Of a stretch of DNA of 64,000 nt, positions 1 to 11,860 are shown in pieces. Both the position numbers and the translations under genes were made by a program. Under the pieces are notes generated by a model that was not told the origin of the DNA, did not search any database, and saw nothing but the letters and a program-made list of their open reading frames with translations. Positions within the stretch are counted from its first letter, which is position 1. Each line of letters begins with the position of its first letter. The stretch is from Ovis canadensis (Eukaryota; Chordata; Mammalia; Artiodactyla; Bovidae): contig NC_091251.1 of the NCBI RefSeq assembly GCF_042477335.2, forward strand, positions 87,001,501 to 87,065,500. The letters run 5' to 3'.

Positions 1-236
1 CAACCCCTGGAACTTATTCAAACTCACGCCCATTGAGTCGGTGATGCCATCCAACCATCTCATCCTCTGTCGTCCCCTTCTCCTCCCGCCCTCAATCTTT
101 CCCAGCATCAGGGTCTTTTCAAATGAGTCAGCTCTTCACATCAGGTGGCCAAAGTATTGGAGTTTCAGCTTCAACATCAGCCCTTCCAATGAATATTCAG
201 GACTGATTTCCTCTAGGAATGGACTGGTTGGATTGT
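1..236 (-). repeat. BovB (RTE) LINE fragment, cut by the window edge
   Basis: The plus strand reads as the reverse complement of the 3' part of BovB ORF2, and the same text recurs at 8121-8570 with about 90% identity by eye. It starts at the window edge and ends near 236. A short hairpin (GTGATTT/AAATCAC) follows immediately at 235-254. It is a dead LINE fragment and the short open frame inside it is not a gene. Confidence 0.85.
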
Positions 237-3200
237 GATTTATTAGGAAATCACAATAATTTCATGAAAATATTACTCATGCTTGCTCAAGAATGAGCCA
301 AACACATAGCTGAATAGAAAGTGGAAAGTTATTACTAAAGTACATTATATTTTAAATGCTAGTATTCCCTCATTGTGCCTATGTGTTGAGAGACACCAGT
401 AAACATTTTACATGAATATTAAACATTTACTTTTTCATCAGTACTTAGTCCAGCTAATCCCTTACACAAAAAAATGAACTTAATATAGCAAGAAGGGCTA
501 GTGTTTTATTTATTTAAATCATCGATCTCAGTGATAGCCATATTTTTTGAAAAAAGTAATTGTTTCAACCTTTCCTTGTGTGAAATGGCCATAAGACTGC
601 AATACACTCCCTACCTCACAGGTCAGGGTTCACATTGTACAGTCCCCTATTGAGTAACAGTGTCACTCTGAAAGTAGATGAAATAGCAAGGAAGTTTCAC
701 TTGAGTTGTAAGGTACTTGTTAAAGGTATTCGTATGTTCTTAAAGAAAAGAATGTACGTTAGATGATTTAAAACGATCTGGTGACTTCCTGCATTATTTA
801 TGGATTGCATACAGAAAGTATGTGCTAATTTGTCCCTTAGAGTCTAGTTTCTTCCTTTAAGTACCTATTGAGACCTCTGGCAGAAAATGTGACTTTGGAA
901 CTGAACCAGATAACAGATATTATTAGCAAGATTCTTTGTTGAAGTGTAAAAGTATTTCCCCAGGTTTTCCTCCCTTCATGCTTATAACCTTGTGGGGAGG
1001 GGAGCGCAGGGAAGGAAACTACCAGTCCTTCAGTTTAGCAAGATGAAAAGTGGATCTTTCAAAACATGACCCAAGAGATCAATTTCTTTTAATTATATAA
1101 TTCTTAAACAAAAGACTGCTAAGTCATCCTCCCTAAAAATACTTTTAAATTCACTATATGTGGTGCTAATGGACTTGGACAGCTACCAGCAACTACATAT
1201 TTAAAAGTGAGCAATTTTTTTAAAAACTGACTAAAGTTGGTGCGTTTTACAGTTTTGAAGAATCCTGCCTTCATTTACTGCAAGGATGGCTCAAGCCAAT
1301 ATACTTGATTGTAAGTTTTTAGTAATTTCTCATGAATGAGCAAAAAGTAGAGCACTTACCAGTTACTGAAAATATTTTCAAGTGTTTAGGTATATTTATT
1401 TGGGAGTTTTAAAAACATGTGAGATAAATATGTGTAATGAATATTTTTTAAGACTAAGTAGTCCTAGGTTTCTATTTTTTTTCCCTTTGTGGTGTAATAC
1501 ATATTTGGTTAGAATGTATTATAATTGAGTGTTTTTGTGATGAAATGTGTACTTTATTTGCATTCATTCTTAAATGGTTTCTCCTCAATCTTTTCTATTG
1601 AGAATATCTGGTGAATTAAGTAAGTAGGATTCCAGTTTGAAAAAGGAATCCAGAAATGCACTGGTCTCAATCTGATTATTCTGCTACATGGCCAAATTCT
1701 ACTACTGTGAATTCTAAGATGATGTCAATTGTTTTGCTCTTATAGAAATAATCAAGAATCAGATGACTTAGGAGTCTTTCATAAAATACTTTTTATTTTA
1801 AGCAATTTGACCTTATATGTAAGACATGAAGTGAATGTAAATAGGTTCTTATTCAATTCACATCCACTTGATAGTATTAAAATATCACAAAATGCAATTT
1901 AATAACACATTAATTTTCCTTTAAATTTGCTGTGGTATAAATGCTTTTAATGAATATTCATCAATTAGCTGGGATTCAGTTTCTCTTGAACTCAGAATTT
2001 TACAAGGCTAGTTGGTTTATCAGATGATTTTTCAGCACGTTATATTCCCCCTTTTGAGAGTTGTGTTATTCAGTTTGCTTTACAACAAGAATAAGAAAAT
2101 CCTCCTCTATTTTGTGTAGCACTAGCCACTTAACATTTTCTCAAAGTACTTTACAGGGTATAAAAATAGTCCCTGGTAACATTTAAGTAAAGGCAGCAGG
2201 AAACAAAAGAACATTCAAGTCGAAATTAGGTTCCCTGCCACCTCCTCCACCTCAAAGAACAATAAGCATGTGGCACAAATGGAGTTCTTCAGAAAACTGT
2301 CTGCATAATTTTCTTTGAAGATAATCTATTTGACAGCACAAAGTTTGTGATCTTAATTGTTCTACTATTTAGTGAAGCCTTAGACACTCGATTGATGTAT
2401 TTTTGAGCGAATACGTTATTTCACCAGTATGTGTGACTCACCTTCCTGCTAAAGGCTTTTAGAAATACAGATTGTGAGAGGGCACCAGTCCAATCTGGCT
2501 TCTGCAAAAATTCCAGAGTTAACTTCATCTGTAAGTTTCTAACTTCAAGTTGCCTTATTTTTTTTATAGTTTAAGAATTAATTTGAAGGGGGAACAGTTT
2601 ACAGAATTTTTAACATAATTGTTAGGTTTCAGAATCCCATTGTTTGAAAAGATCATTTTAATGTCAACTTTATTCAGATGTGTGAAGTCTGCTTTTTAAT
2701 TTCACCTGATACTCAATACATTAGGGGTGGACTTCTCTGCTGCCCTTTCTGCATTTTTAAACATCTTTATTTAAGGTTTAGAGTTCTTTAGGTTAAAATT
2801 CCTGTGATGTTTTATTGTGTAACTTAGTTTCTTATTATACAGAATTCAAATTTTCAGTATATAGTACATTTTATGGTACATTTTTGAAAAGATTATTTTG
2901 TAATCCTTAGTTAACAAAAAATGTAACAGAAAGCAACTACTTAAATTTAGGTTGAACTCAGTTTATTCAATGTTTTGGGTATGACACATCCCAAACACTG
3001 ATAAAGGGGACAGGCTGTCTGCCCTTGAAAAGCCCAATCTGGGAAACAGCAGCAACTGAAACTGGGACAGGGGTTAAAGAAAGAGCCACAGGGACGCAGC
3101 ACTGTGATGCACTGCGGAGGAGACGAAAGAGACAGGAATTCATTTTGCCAGGTGTGGGGAGATGGTCATATAAACACACGGGCAGCTGGTCATATAAATA

Positions 3201-4612
3201 GAGGGGCAGCTTGATAGCATTTGGTTTCTAAGTAGTTTTAAAGTATATTCTTTCTGATTTGTGAACAGGTGCAGAAGAAAAGCCTGCATAATGTTACATA
3301 TTTATAGTAGTTCTTTGTCTGTAAAAATGTTAATTGGATGAGCTATTATGAAAGCAAAAGTTCTAATTTGTATTTCTCATTAAAATTAGTACTATATTAC
3401 TGTGGATCAGATGCAAATATTAAAGACTCTGTAAAAGTTTTAATCTGAATTAATATATGTACTGAATATTAATATAAAATAAATGTTATATTGGTTCATG
3501 TTTATTTACCCAGGTCTTTTAAGAGAAACATGGTATAGTACATTAATTTCCTAAAACCATAAAGATCACAGATTGAAACTGAGTTAGCACCATCAAAAGT
3601 TTTGCTCTGCTGAGTGTTGGCCAGATTTTATGATGACATGCCTAAAAGAGCCCACCTCCAGGAAAGAGAAAGAAAACACCTTGAACTTGAATTCAATTTC
3701 ACTGAAATAATTCCACCTAAAGGACAATTCTGATTTTGATGCCATCTATGAACCTGATAGAAGCACTTGTTTTCCTCACCTCTTGCTGTTCTCAAGTTGC
3801 TTTTTCTGTATTAAGTGACACATTGTTAATAATCTGTATGGTTACCAAATAACTAAGCAACCTTGATGCAAAAAAAAAGCTTATTCAGATGGTGCCTGCT
3901 AAAGCTGGATGTTTCAAAAGTTCTGTGTTTACTAAGACACCAGTTTTCTTCCCTAAACATTGACAGCCCTGTTTTTCTGAAGCACAGACCAATGACAATA
4001 ATTAGGCTCTAGAAAAGAATGTGCTTTCCAAACCTCGGGATCAATTTAAAGTTGATAACATCTTAAAAGTCCTAAAACTAAACTTTGTTCTGAAGTAAAA
4101 TGTCTTGTTAATGTACACTGTACATAGGGTATTTAATATTTCATGCTTTGTGGAATTAAAATTTTTTATTAAGTCACATCTTTCTAACTTAAGAGAATAG
4201 GACATAACCTTTTGCAACACTTGTCCTCACAGGCAATTCTGCCCTTTATGCTAAATCTGGAGCCCCCAATCACTTTGTGAAGTACATACCTTTTTTTCCC
4301 TGAAGCTTGAGATCATTGGAGGCTAAGTTTCTGAACTTAGGAAAAAGAGTGAATAAATATGTATCTGTACATGAGCACACTATACATTCAGAAAATCCTC
4401 AGCAAAGCTGGGCACAGATACCACAAACAGTTAAGAAAAACCTAGGTGAGGGGAGGATGCCTCCTAGGGTGGAAAACTCCTAAACTTAAAACTGTCTCTA
4501 ACTTATCGTAACAGCAATGGTAGCAGTGTCTAGCAGTTTCTGCATTTTACAAGACCAGATGCACTTTCTTCACAATTTGTTTCATGGCTAGACTCAAATA
4601 GGACTTTGGTTT
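237..4612. other. AT-rich intergenic stretch, no gene recognised
   Basis: I see no convincing exon, RNA gene or young repeat here. On the minus strand, around 3180-2955, the text ends in a polyadenylation-like AATAAA context that resembles an old L2/MIR 3' end. In the known gene order AKAP5 lies on this side of ZBTB25, so part of this could be untranslated sequence of a neighbour, but nothing in it shows that. Confidence 0.4.
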
Positions 4613-4625
4613 TATCTTGATCTTT

Positions 4626-4850
4626 GCATGCATGCTAAGTCACTTCAGTCATGTCCAACTCTTTGCAACCCTATGGACTGTAGCCTGCCAGGCTCCTCTG
4701 TCTATGGGGATTCTCCAGGCAAGAATACTGGAGTGGGTTGCCGAGTCCTTCTTCAGGGGATCTTCCCAACCCAGGGACTGAACCCAACGTCTCTTACATC
4801 TCCTGCATTGGTAGGCAGGTTCTTTACCACTAGCACCACCTGGGAAGGTC
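4626..4850 (-). repeat. Bov-tA SINE
   Basis: Full Bov-tA type SINE in reverse orientation: the tRNA-derived promoter half (with the GGTTCAGTCCCTGGGTTGGG-type B box on the minus strand) lies at the right end and the Bov-A unit at the left. It is flanked by a perfect 13-bp target-site duplication (TATCTTGATCTTT) at 4613-4625 and 4851-4863, which fixes the edges and shows a normal retrotransposition. Confidence 0.95.
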
Positions 4851-4965
4851 TATCTTGATCTTTATGACAGTGCAATTCTGGGGCAGGGATTAAACCTTTC
4901 CTATACTTTTCTCAGCTGTAACTGTGGCCAAAAAAACAGGTCTTCCAATTTTGTACTCCTGGGAG

Positions 4966-5092
4966 ATGTTTGTGCATGCTCAGTCATGTCCCATTCTTGG
5001 CAACTCCACGGACTATAGCCTACCAGGTTCTTCTATCCATAGCATCTTCCTGGCAAGAATACTGGAGTGGATAGCCATTTCTTCCTCCTAGG
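4966..5092 (-). repeat. Bov-A SINE monomer fragment
   Basis: Diverged Bov-A unit (GTCATGTCC, GGACTATAGCC, CAAGAATACTGGAGTGG landmarks) in reverse orientation, without a recognisable tRNA part. Confidence 0.75.
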
Positions 5093-5614
5093 AGTGACAA
5101 AAGCAGGTGCAGTCATTTGTATACTTGTCACTTGTATACTCAAACCTTTGAATCCCAAATCCATATTGTATCTGCAGGTCACAGGAAGGTCTAGTCAGTA
5201 CAGTGACAAGTGGGCCTCTGGACCACATCTGTGATCAGTCACAGTCATGACTAATGCAGCTACAGGTGTGTATGCTCAAGTCAATCAAATATCTTCATAT
5301 ATAAATTACAATGCAGAAGTTCCATGTGGAACAGTATAAAAACAGAGTATCACCTCTCCTTTAAACAGGTCAACTGAAACTAGTGTTTCTATCTCCCTAT
5401 TCAGAATGACTAGTTGTCCTCTGTATAAAGCTGAGATGCACCAAATGCCAAAATAATTGGTCACTCACAATTCAATTCAGGTGAAAAACTCAACCTGAGT
5501 TTTTGATCTTTTATCCAGATGTGCCACAGCCTCATCAGCAATTTGTCTGATTTCAGAGTGAATTTCAGAATCACCTTTTTAGTTTCATGAGTTTTTCTCT
5601 ATACTCTTAATGTC

Positions 5615-5876
5615 CGCTGCTAAGTCACTTCAGTCGTGTCCAACTCTGTGTGACCCCATAGACGGCAGCCCACCAGGCTCCCCCACCCCTGGGATTCTCC
5701 AGGCAAGAACACTGGAGTGGGTTGCCATTTCCTTCTCCAACGCATGAAAGTGAAAAGTGAAGTCGCTCAGTCGTGTCTGACTCTTAGCGACCCCATGGAC
5801 TGTAGCCTGCCAGGCTCCTCCATCCATGGGATTTTCCAGGCCAGAGTACTGAAGTGGGGTGCCATTGCCTTCTCCA
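5615..5876 (-). repeat. Bov-A2 dimeric SINE
   Basis: Two head-to-tail Bov-A units joined by a GCATGAAAGTGAAAAGTGA linker, in reverse orientation. It is bounded by a perfect 12-bp target-site duplication (ACTCTTAATGTC) at 5603-5614 and 5877-5888, so the edges are exact. Little divergence from other copies in this window suggests a fairly recent insertion. Confidence 0.95.
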
Positions 5877-5989
5877 ACTCTTAATGTCTAGATGGTGGTT
5901 TTTTTTTTTCTGACCCATGGAAGGATTAATAGTGAATGATAATCATTATGGCTCATTAAACTTTAAGACTTTTCTATATTTATCTGGGT

Positions 5990-6115
5990 GGTCTTAATCT
6001 TTTCTTCATTAAGGTGTAATTTACATACAGTAAAATCCACCCTGTTCTACAGGTGCACAGTTCTACAAATTTTAACAGACACATGGTTGAGTCACCTAGG
6101 GAGTATTCATTTTTT
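5990..6115 (-). repeat. Old L1ME-type fragment
   Basis: Contains the familiar antisense L1ME 3' text (AAGGTGTAATTTACATACAG, AAAATCCACCCT and so on). Strongly diverged; edges approximate. Confidence 0.5.
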
Positions 6116-7639
6116 CTTCATTGTTCTTTATACCACCTGTGTATTTTAATTTCCTGGCTACATAAGTGAAAACTGTCACTTGCTGCAGAAATTCAAAACA
6201 AGGGCTTCTTAAATTCAACATTTAAACCAGGATAAGGAAAGACAGGGCTGCTCCGCACAGCTGTGCAAACTGCGAGCCTAAAGCCAGAAGCATGCATTTG
6301 GTGAGTGGTGCATGCAATTAGTGTTATTGTGCATAATTTGCGTGGCTCTGCACGGTGGGTCTGAAGCTAACCACCAACTGGAGAAATCTGAAAAACTGTA
6401 GTTAACAGTGAAACAGGAGACGTTCAGCATTTTCTAAAGGTGTTCTCCATTTATATGCCTCTCCTCCCAAATTTTGAAATGCTGTGATAGTTGACAGGTA
6501 CCACTGAGCTCATAGCATGGACTGTGTGCACACACGTAAAAGAAGGGCAGTGTGGGAAATGAGAACTGGTCCAGTAAAAAAAAATCTTTTTGAGAGGCAC
6601 TCCACTGGAACCTTTGGTCTGCATTTCAAAACCTTTTATCTTATCTCTGCAAACGTTGCATCCTTTTCCTAAAGAACCACACCATAGGTTCTTTAGATTT
6701 TCCTCCCTACAAGGAAGGCACTTGGTACAAATGCCAGTTATCAAAAAAACGATTTTTTAAAAATTAGATACTTAACCTACATATGGTTTGGACCAAGTAC
6801 CATATGGCTTCCCTTATAGAAAAATGTGGCAGAGCTAAATTCATAAGATCTCATTCCTCAAGGGCCTGTTTGGTCCACAAGAATCTAACATGAACCTTCT
6901 CGAAAGTGAGTAATAACATAGATCATACAACAGGTGACTTCAGATGATGAAGGCCTCCTTCTTGCACAAGCCTCTTCTCCACTTCCCGAGAGAGCCAGGA
7001 CCAGCTGTACAGAGCAGCCCTCCCATAGCACTGATATTCCTTCAGATTTCTGACATGAAAGGACACCAAGGATTTCTAGCAGCTTAAAGGAAGATCTTTT
7101 ATTTCCATTATTTTGATACAAGTTGTTTCAACAGAAAAGTTTCAACATTATATAAACACTGGAAGAGAATTCATCTGGGAGGAAGCAGGTTCATTGACCA
7201 AGCTGGTTAATCAGTTGTAAAATAAATGTAAGAGAAGTATTTAGTGATGAGGCACAAAGCCCAAGGATAATAGTACTACTGCAAGCAAAGTCGGTGGAGA
7301 GCAAAGGGTAGCCTGCATTCACTCAGCATTGGAAGGCACAAGAACTCTATGAGAGAACTTCTCAGCCTACTCAGAGAATGAAACTGGCTGGAAGGAAGCA
7401 AATGAGGATGGAAAAAGAACACCAGCTTAGAAAGTCAGTTGTTAAATCACAGTTGAAAGAAAAAGTAAGTTCCAGAAAATAATATACAGGCTAACCTCAC
7501 GCTGTGCATATGAAGGAAAGAAACAAAAGGTAAGAAACTAGGGAGTATTTACTCATATGTCCCTGGATTTATCTACTAACCCATCAGAACACTAAAAACT
7601 GAGTTTGATGCCTGATAAAAGGAACAAATGTGATTGAGA
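6116..7639. other. Unique intergenic sequence, nothing recognised
   Basis: Short open frames occur but none has a start context, splice signals or similarity that I recognise. No repeat family identified. Confidence 0.4.
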
Positions 7640-7840
7640 CTAAAATGCCTAAGGCTTAATGGTAAAGAATCTGCTTGCTATGCAGGAGACCCAGGTTGGG
7701 AAGATCCCCTGGAGAAGGAAACGGCAACCCACTCCAGTCTTCTTGCTTAGAGGATTCTATGGACAGAGGAGCCTGGTGGGCTACAGTCCATGGGATCACA
7801 GAGTCATACACGACTGAGCGAACAACACTTTCACTTAATG
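7640..7840 (+). repeat. Bov-tA SINE
   Basis: Forward tRNA-derived part (TTAATGGTAAAGAATCTGC; AGGAGACCCAGGTTGGGAAG) followed by a Bov-A unit ending in CGACTGAGCGAACAACA. Edges approximate because no clean target-site duplication was found. Confidence 0.9.
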
Positions 7841-8120
7841 TTAAAGACTTACAAGCATCCTCAGAAATTCTTGATATAAGAAGCAAACTAAATGATATTT
7901 TCAAGTTATCTGCTGCTAATACAGGTAAATTGGGAGCATCTTGATCAAAGCAGGATGTCAACATATTTCCTATTATGGAATCCTAATATATTACCTATTA
8001 TGGAATGCTAGGAAGCTTCTCATTGATCATGACTCTATAAAGTGAGACAAAATCCCAAAGGAGCTAAGCACCAAATAAATGTGATTTAAACAAATAGTGA
8101 TGCCAAATTTAAGCATAAAA

Positions 8121-8602
8121 TTCAGTTCAGTCGCTCAGTCATGTCCGACTCTTTGCGACACCATGGACTGCAGCACACCAGGCTTCCCTGTCCTTCACCA
8201 TCTCCTGGAGTTTGCTGAAACTCATGTCCATTGAGTCAGCGATGCCATCCAACCCATCTCATCCTCTGTTGTCCCCTTCTCCTCCTGCCTTCTGTCTTTC
8301 CCAGCATCAAGGTCTTTTCCAATGAGTCAGTTCTTTGCATCAGGTGGCCAAAGTATTGGAGTTTCAGCTTCAGCATCAGTCCTCCCAATGAATATTCAGA
8401 GCTGATTTCCTTTAGGATGGACTGGTTGGATCTCCCTGCAGTGCAAGGGACTCTCAAGAGTCTTCTCCAACACGACAGTTCCAAAGCATCAATTCTTCGG
8501 CGCTCATCTTTCTTTATAGTCCAACTCTCACATCCATACATGACTCCCAGAAAAACCATAGCTTTGACTAGAGGGACCTTTATCAGCCTAGTCAAAGCTA
8601 TG
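8121..8602 (-). mobile_element. BovB LINE 3' fragment with a 14-bp snap-back at its truncated end
   Basis: On the minus strand it reads as the C-terminal part of the BovB ORF2 reverse transcriptase, including the GCESWTIKK, WRRLLRVP, LKLQYFGHLM and RTDSLEKTLMLGK motifs, followed by the 3' untranslated end toward 8121. It is 5'-truncated, with only about 130 codons of ORF2 left, and cannot be active. The 5' end in element orientation carries a perfect 14-bp inverted repeat (8557-8570 and 8589-8602) around an 18-nt loop, which is not part of a normal BovB and probably arose at integration. Confidence 0.9.
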
Positions 8603-8834
8603 TGAAAGACTTTTAAAAGGTACACTGGTGCCACCTTTTGGCCAAATTAAATATTTATACAAATTACAACTTATCACATTTTAATTTCACAGAGAATTTA
8701 TTAGGGACACAATTGTTTTTCAAAGATTATATGACTAGATTTTAGACTGTCCTGTTGCTTAACACATCTACAATTTTTAATAATCACATTTTTATCTTTG
8801 AAAAGATGGGATAAAGTTAATACAAATAGAAATT

Positions 8835-9035
8835 TAATTCTTGGCACCACTGACATTTTGGCTGGACAATTCTTTGTTGTGGGGGCTATACTCTGTGCTG
8901 TAGGATGTTCAGAGTACCCCTGATTTATCTGCCCACTAGATGCCAGCAGCAACCTTCTTCTAGCCCCACCCAGTTGTGACAAATCCCTCCACACTGCTAA
9001 ATGTCACCATGATGAGGGGGGATCACCCAGTGTGA
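8835..9035 (-). repeat. MER5A-like hAT-Charlie remnant
   Basis: The text resembles the reverse complement of MER5A: CTTGGCACCACTGACATTTT, GGACAATTCTTTGTTGTGGG, CACTAGATGCCAGCAGCA, CCCAGTTGTGACAA. An old nonautonomous DNA transposon; edges approximate. Confidence 0.75.
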
Positions 9036-9499
9036 TAATTAACTTCATGTGTCAACTTGACAGGGCCATGGTATACCCAGAAATTTGGTCAAACATTATT
9101 ATTGGTGTGTCTCTGTTTCTGAATGAGTTAACATTTGATTCAGTAGACTGAGTGAAGATTTCCTCTCTCATGTGAGTAGCCGTCGTACAATCAACTGAAG
9201 GCCTGAACTGAACAAAAAGGCTGACCCTCCTGAGAATAATGGAACTTCTGCCAATTAGCTGGGACAGTGGTCTTTTCCTGCCTTTATGAGTCTCAAGCTG
9301 CAAAGTTTGGACTGGAACTACCTCACCCACTCCCCTGGGTCTCCAGCCTGCCACCTGCAGACTTGGGACTTGGCCTCCATATTTGCATAAGCCAATTATT
9401 TATAATCAACCAGTCAATCAATCTCTTTCTCTCCCTTTCTCCCTCTCTCACAAACACAGACACATACACATTCACCCACAGTGTGGTTCTGTTTCTCTG
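9036..9499 (+). repeat. Ancient mammalian interspersed repeat, left part
   Basis: Reads like a common old mammalian repeat whose family I cannot name with certainty (GTGTCAACTTGACAGGGCCA start, AAGGCCTGAACTGAACAAAAAGGCTGACC, GTCTTTTCCTGCCTTT, CTCCAGCCTGCC). Its right end (GGTTCTGTTTCTCTG then GAGAACCCCAATTAATACA) is split by the Bov-A2 SINE at 9500-9768 and resumes at 9781-9805. A CT/CA-rich simple stretch lies at 9420-9480. Confidence 0.6.
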
Positions 9500-9768
9500 C
9501 TGCTGCTAAGTCGCTTCAGTCGCGTCCGACTCTGTGCAACCCCATAGACGGCAGTCCACCAGGCTCCCCCGTCCCTGGGATTCTCCAGGCAAGAATACTG
9601 GAGTGGGTTGCCATGTCCTTCTCCAATGCATGAAAGTGAAAAGTGAAAGTGAAGTCACTCGGTCGTGTCCGACTTCTAGTGACCCCATGGACTGCAGCCC
9701 ACCAGGCCCCTCTGTCCATGGGATTTTCCAGGCCAGAGTACTAGAGTGGGGTGCCATTGCCTTCTCCA
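9500..9768 (-). repeat. Bov-A2 dimeric SINE nested in an older repeat
   Basis: Dimeric Bov-A2 in reverse orientation with a perfect 12-bp target-site duplication (TCTGTTTCTCTG) at 9488-9499 and 9769-9780. Removing it rejoins the older repeat, so the order of insertion is clear. Confidence 0.95.
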
Positions 9769-10374
9769 TCTGTTTCTCTGGAGAACCCCAATTAATACAT
9801 CCTAGCTAAGAATCACTGTTGCAGATTCCGCTACTGGAGGAATAGTAAAAAGGGAAGAAAGAAAGGAGCAAAGCAAGAAACTTCCAGGAAATTACTAGAT
9901 ACTATCTTTCTTTCCAGAGATGGCAGCTGGGAAGCACTTGATGAGGACACAACTTTTCTATTAACACAGATTACTGTTGACAAGAATTGAACCCACTGAT
10001 GCACTTTTTGCATCACACATCCAAAATGTTACCTGATACAGAGACTACTTACCTCAACACTAGGAAGACAACGTTTGGCAGACATTGCTGTAAAATAAGA
10101 ACACATTCTATAAGCTGAGCTAATAAAAAGTTTTGTTTATGATCAAGCCACATTAATTTATTTGTTATGACAAAATACATGAAATTCACTGTTTTCATTC
10201 CAAATGGAGAATACAAAACTTTCTGAAAGAATATTTCTGAAGCAAACTCACAATACATTAGATGGAGGAGTTTAAGCATACAATATATTGTTGATTTCAG
10301 TCTCTTGTATTATATGTTACTATGTGTTAGTAATACTTTGAAGATTTCTTCAGGGGGCCTTTTCATTGTACAGG

Positions 10375-10500
10375 TTTTGGGGTTTTTTTTTTTGCCTGTG
10401 CCACATAGCTTGTGGGATCTTAGTTCCCCAACCAGGGATCAAGCCCAGGCCCTCAGCAATGAAAGCGCAGAGTCCTAACCACGGACAACCAGGAAATCTC
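10375..10500 (-). repeat. CHR-type cetartiodactyl SINE
   Basis: On the minus strand it begins TTTCCTGGTTGTCCGTGGTT, carries a tRNA B-box-like stretch and GGGGAACTAAGATCCCACAA, and ends in an A-rich tail (the T/G run at 10378-10393). Typical of tRNA-derived CHR SINEs of whales, hippos and ruminants. Confidence 0.85.
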
Positions 10501-11579
10501 CCTATTCCTTTTTTTCCTGGTTTAAATTTTTTAAGTCCAAGTTTCTTTGAAAGAATTTTAAGTTGATATTTGATTTAACCTGACTAAATGACTATTTGGC
10601 ACAAAACAGAAGAGTTGATGACAGTCCATCAATTGCACTGGAACAATATCTACTAAGTAATCAAGTGTGGACAGATACACACTGGAGCACAAAGGATTCT
10701 TCAGGTCTTGAAGACAAAAATCACAGTTTGTAATTCCTTACATTTAAGACAGACAGGCTAAGGACTGTATAATCTTACCAGTCTTCAGAAAGTCCAACCA
10801 TACAAATACAGAAGTACAGCAAAGAATAATAATTTACAGATTTCATTCTTAGGAATTTAAAAATTAATTATAATAAAATACCACAGAACTACATTTAGTT
10901 TAAAACATACAAAGATACAAGTTACCTTATGAAATTTCTTCACATTGCCTATTTTTTATCTCAATTAGACAAAAAATGGATACTTCTCAAGGATCTGAGT
11001 TACAACATCAAGAATTCACCTGTGCAAATAAACATCAATGGAATTATACATTTTCCAGACTATCTTTTCCCATGATTAATAAGTATTTCCTTCAGTTTTA
11101 AGTGAAGCCTGTTCCAATACTATTTTGATAGAACATAATAAATTACTATGTTATTATCCCTACTCTATTCCCTGTCTCTATCTACTTTTTAGATGATCTA
11201 CATCAAAGAAATGAAAATGGTATTTTCTCCACTGTTTTTGTTTATTTTCCTATATATAAACAATATGTTTGGGGGAACTTTCAATAACATTGAACTTGGA
11301 AAGTTTTCATTCCCAATAATACCAAAGAATTACTATCTTTCTTGTTAAAGGTTAAAGATAAATACTTAGGATTAAACTAAGGTAGAGTAGGAATTCTAGC
11401 AACTCTGCTGTTTCTAGAGTGTTTGTAAAAAGTAAAAATTTTGCCAATTAATTATTGAGTATTAAATAGTACATGACCGCTTCTGAAGACATTCTAGAAT
11501 TTATGAGTTGAAATACTAAAGTTAAAGGTTTAGCTACATAAAAAATGCAGAATGTAATTTTCTTTATATGGTTGGTTTT

Positions 11580-11717
11580 CTTAAGTCTTTATTGAATTCG
11601 TTACAGTACAGCTTCTGTTTTTATGTTTTGGTTTCTTGACCCATGAGGTATGTGGGATCTTAACCCCCTGCATTGGGAAGTGAAGTCTTAACCACTGGAC
11701 CGCTGGAGAAGTCCCTA
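11580..11717 (-). repeat. Diverged CHR-type SINE
   Basis: Same layout as the copy at 10375 but older: CTTGACCCATGAGGTATGTG, GGATCTTAACCCCCTGCATT and TCTTAACCACTGGACCGCTG landmarks in reverse orientation. Confidence 0.7.
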
Positions 11718-11744
11718 TATGGTTGGTTTTTATCAGTAATACTG

Positions 11745-11860
11745 ATATAACTTACCACAGTTTTAAGACAAATCCTCACAACACCCCTGTGAGGTAGGGA
11801 TTGCTTTCACACATTTTACAGATGGGAAAGTGAATAATAATTCAGAGAAAGAAATAATAA
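11745..11860 (-). repeat. MIR fragment
   Basis: Reverse-complement MIR core (TCCTCACAACACCCCTGTGA, TTTTACAGATGGGAAAGTGA). Old and partial. Confidence 0.6.

Noticed and set aside
2955..3200. Minus-strand segment ending in AATAAA, looking like an mRNA 3' end
   Set aside because: The text resembles an old L2/MIR-type 3' end and has no supporting coding exon.
8236..8634. 132-codon minus-strand frame with reverse-transcriptase-like sequence
   Set aside because: It is the C-terminal remnant of BovB ORF2 in a 5'-truncated LINE, not a host gene; listed as a mobile element.
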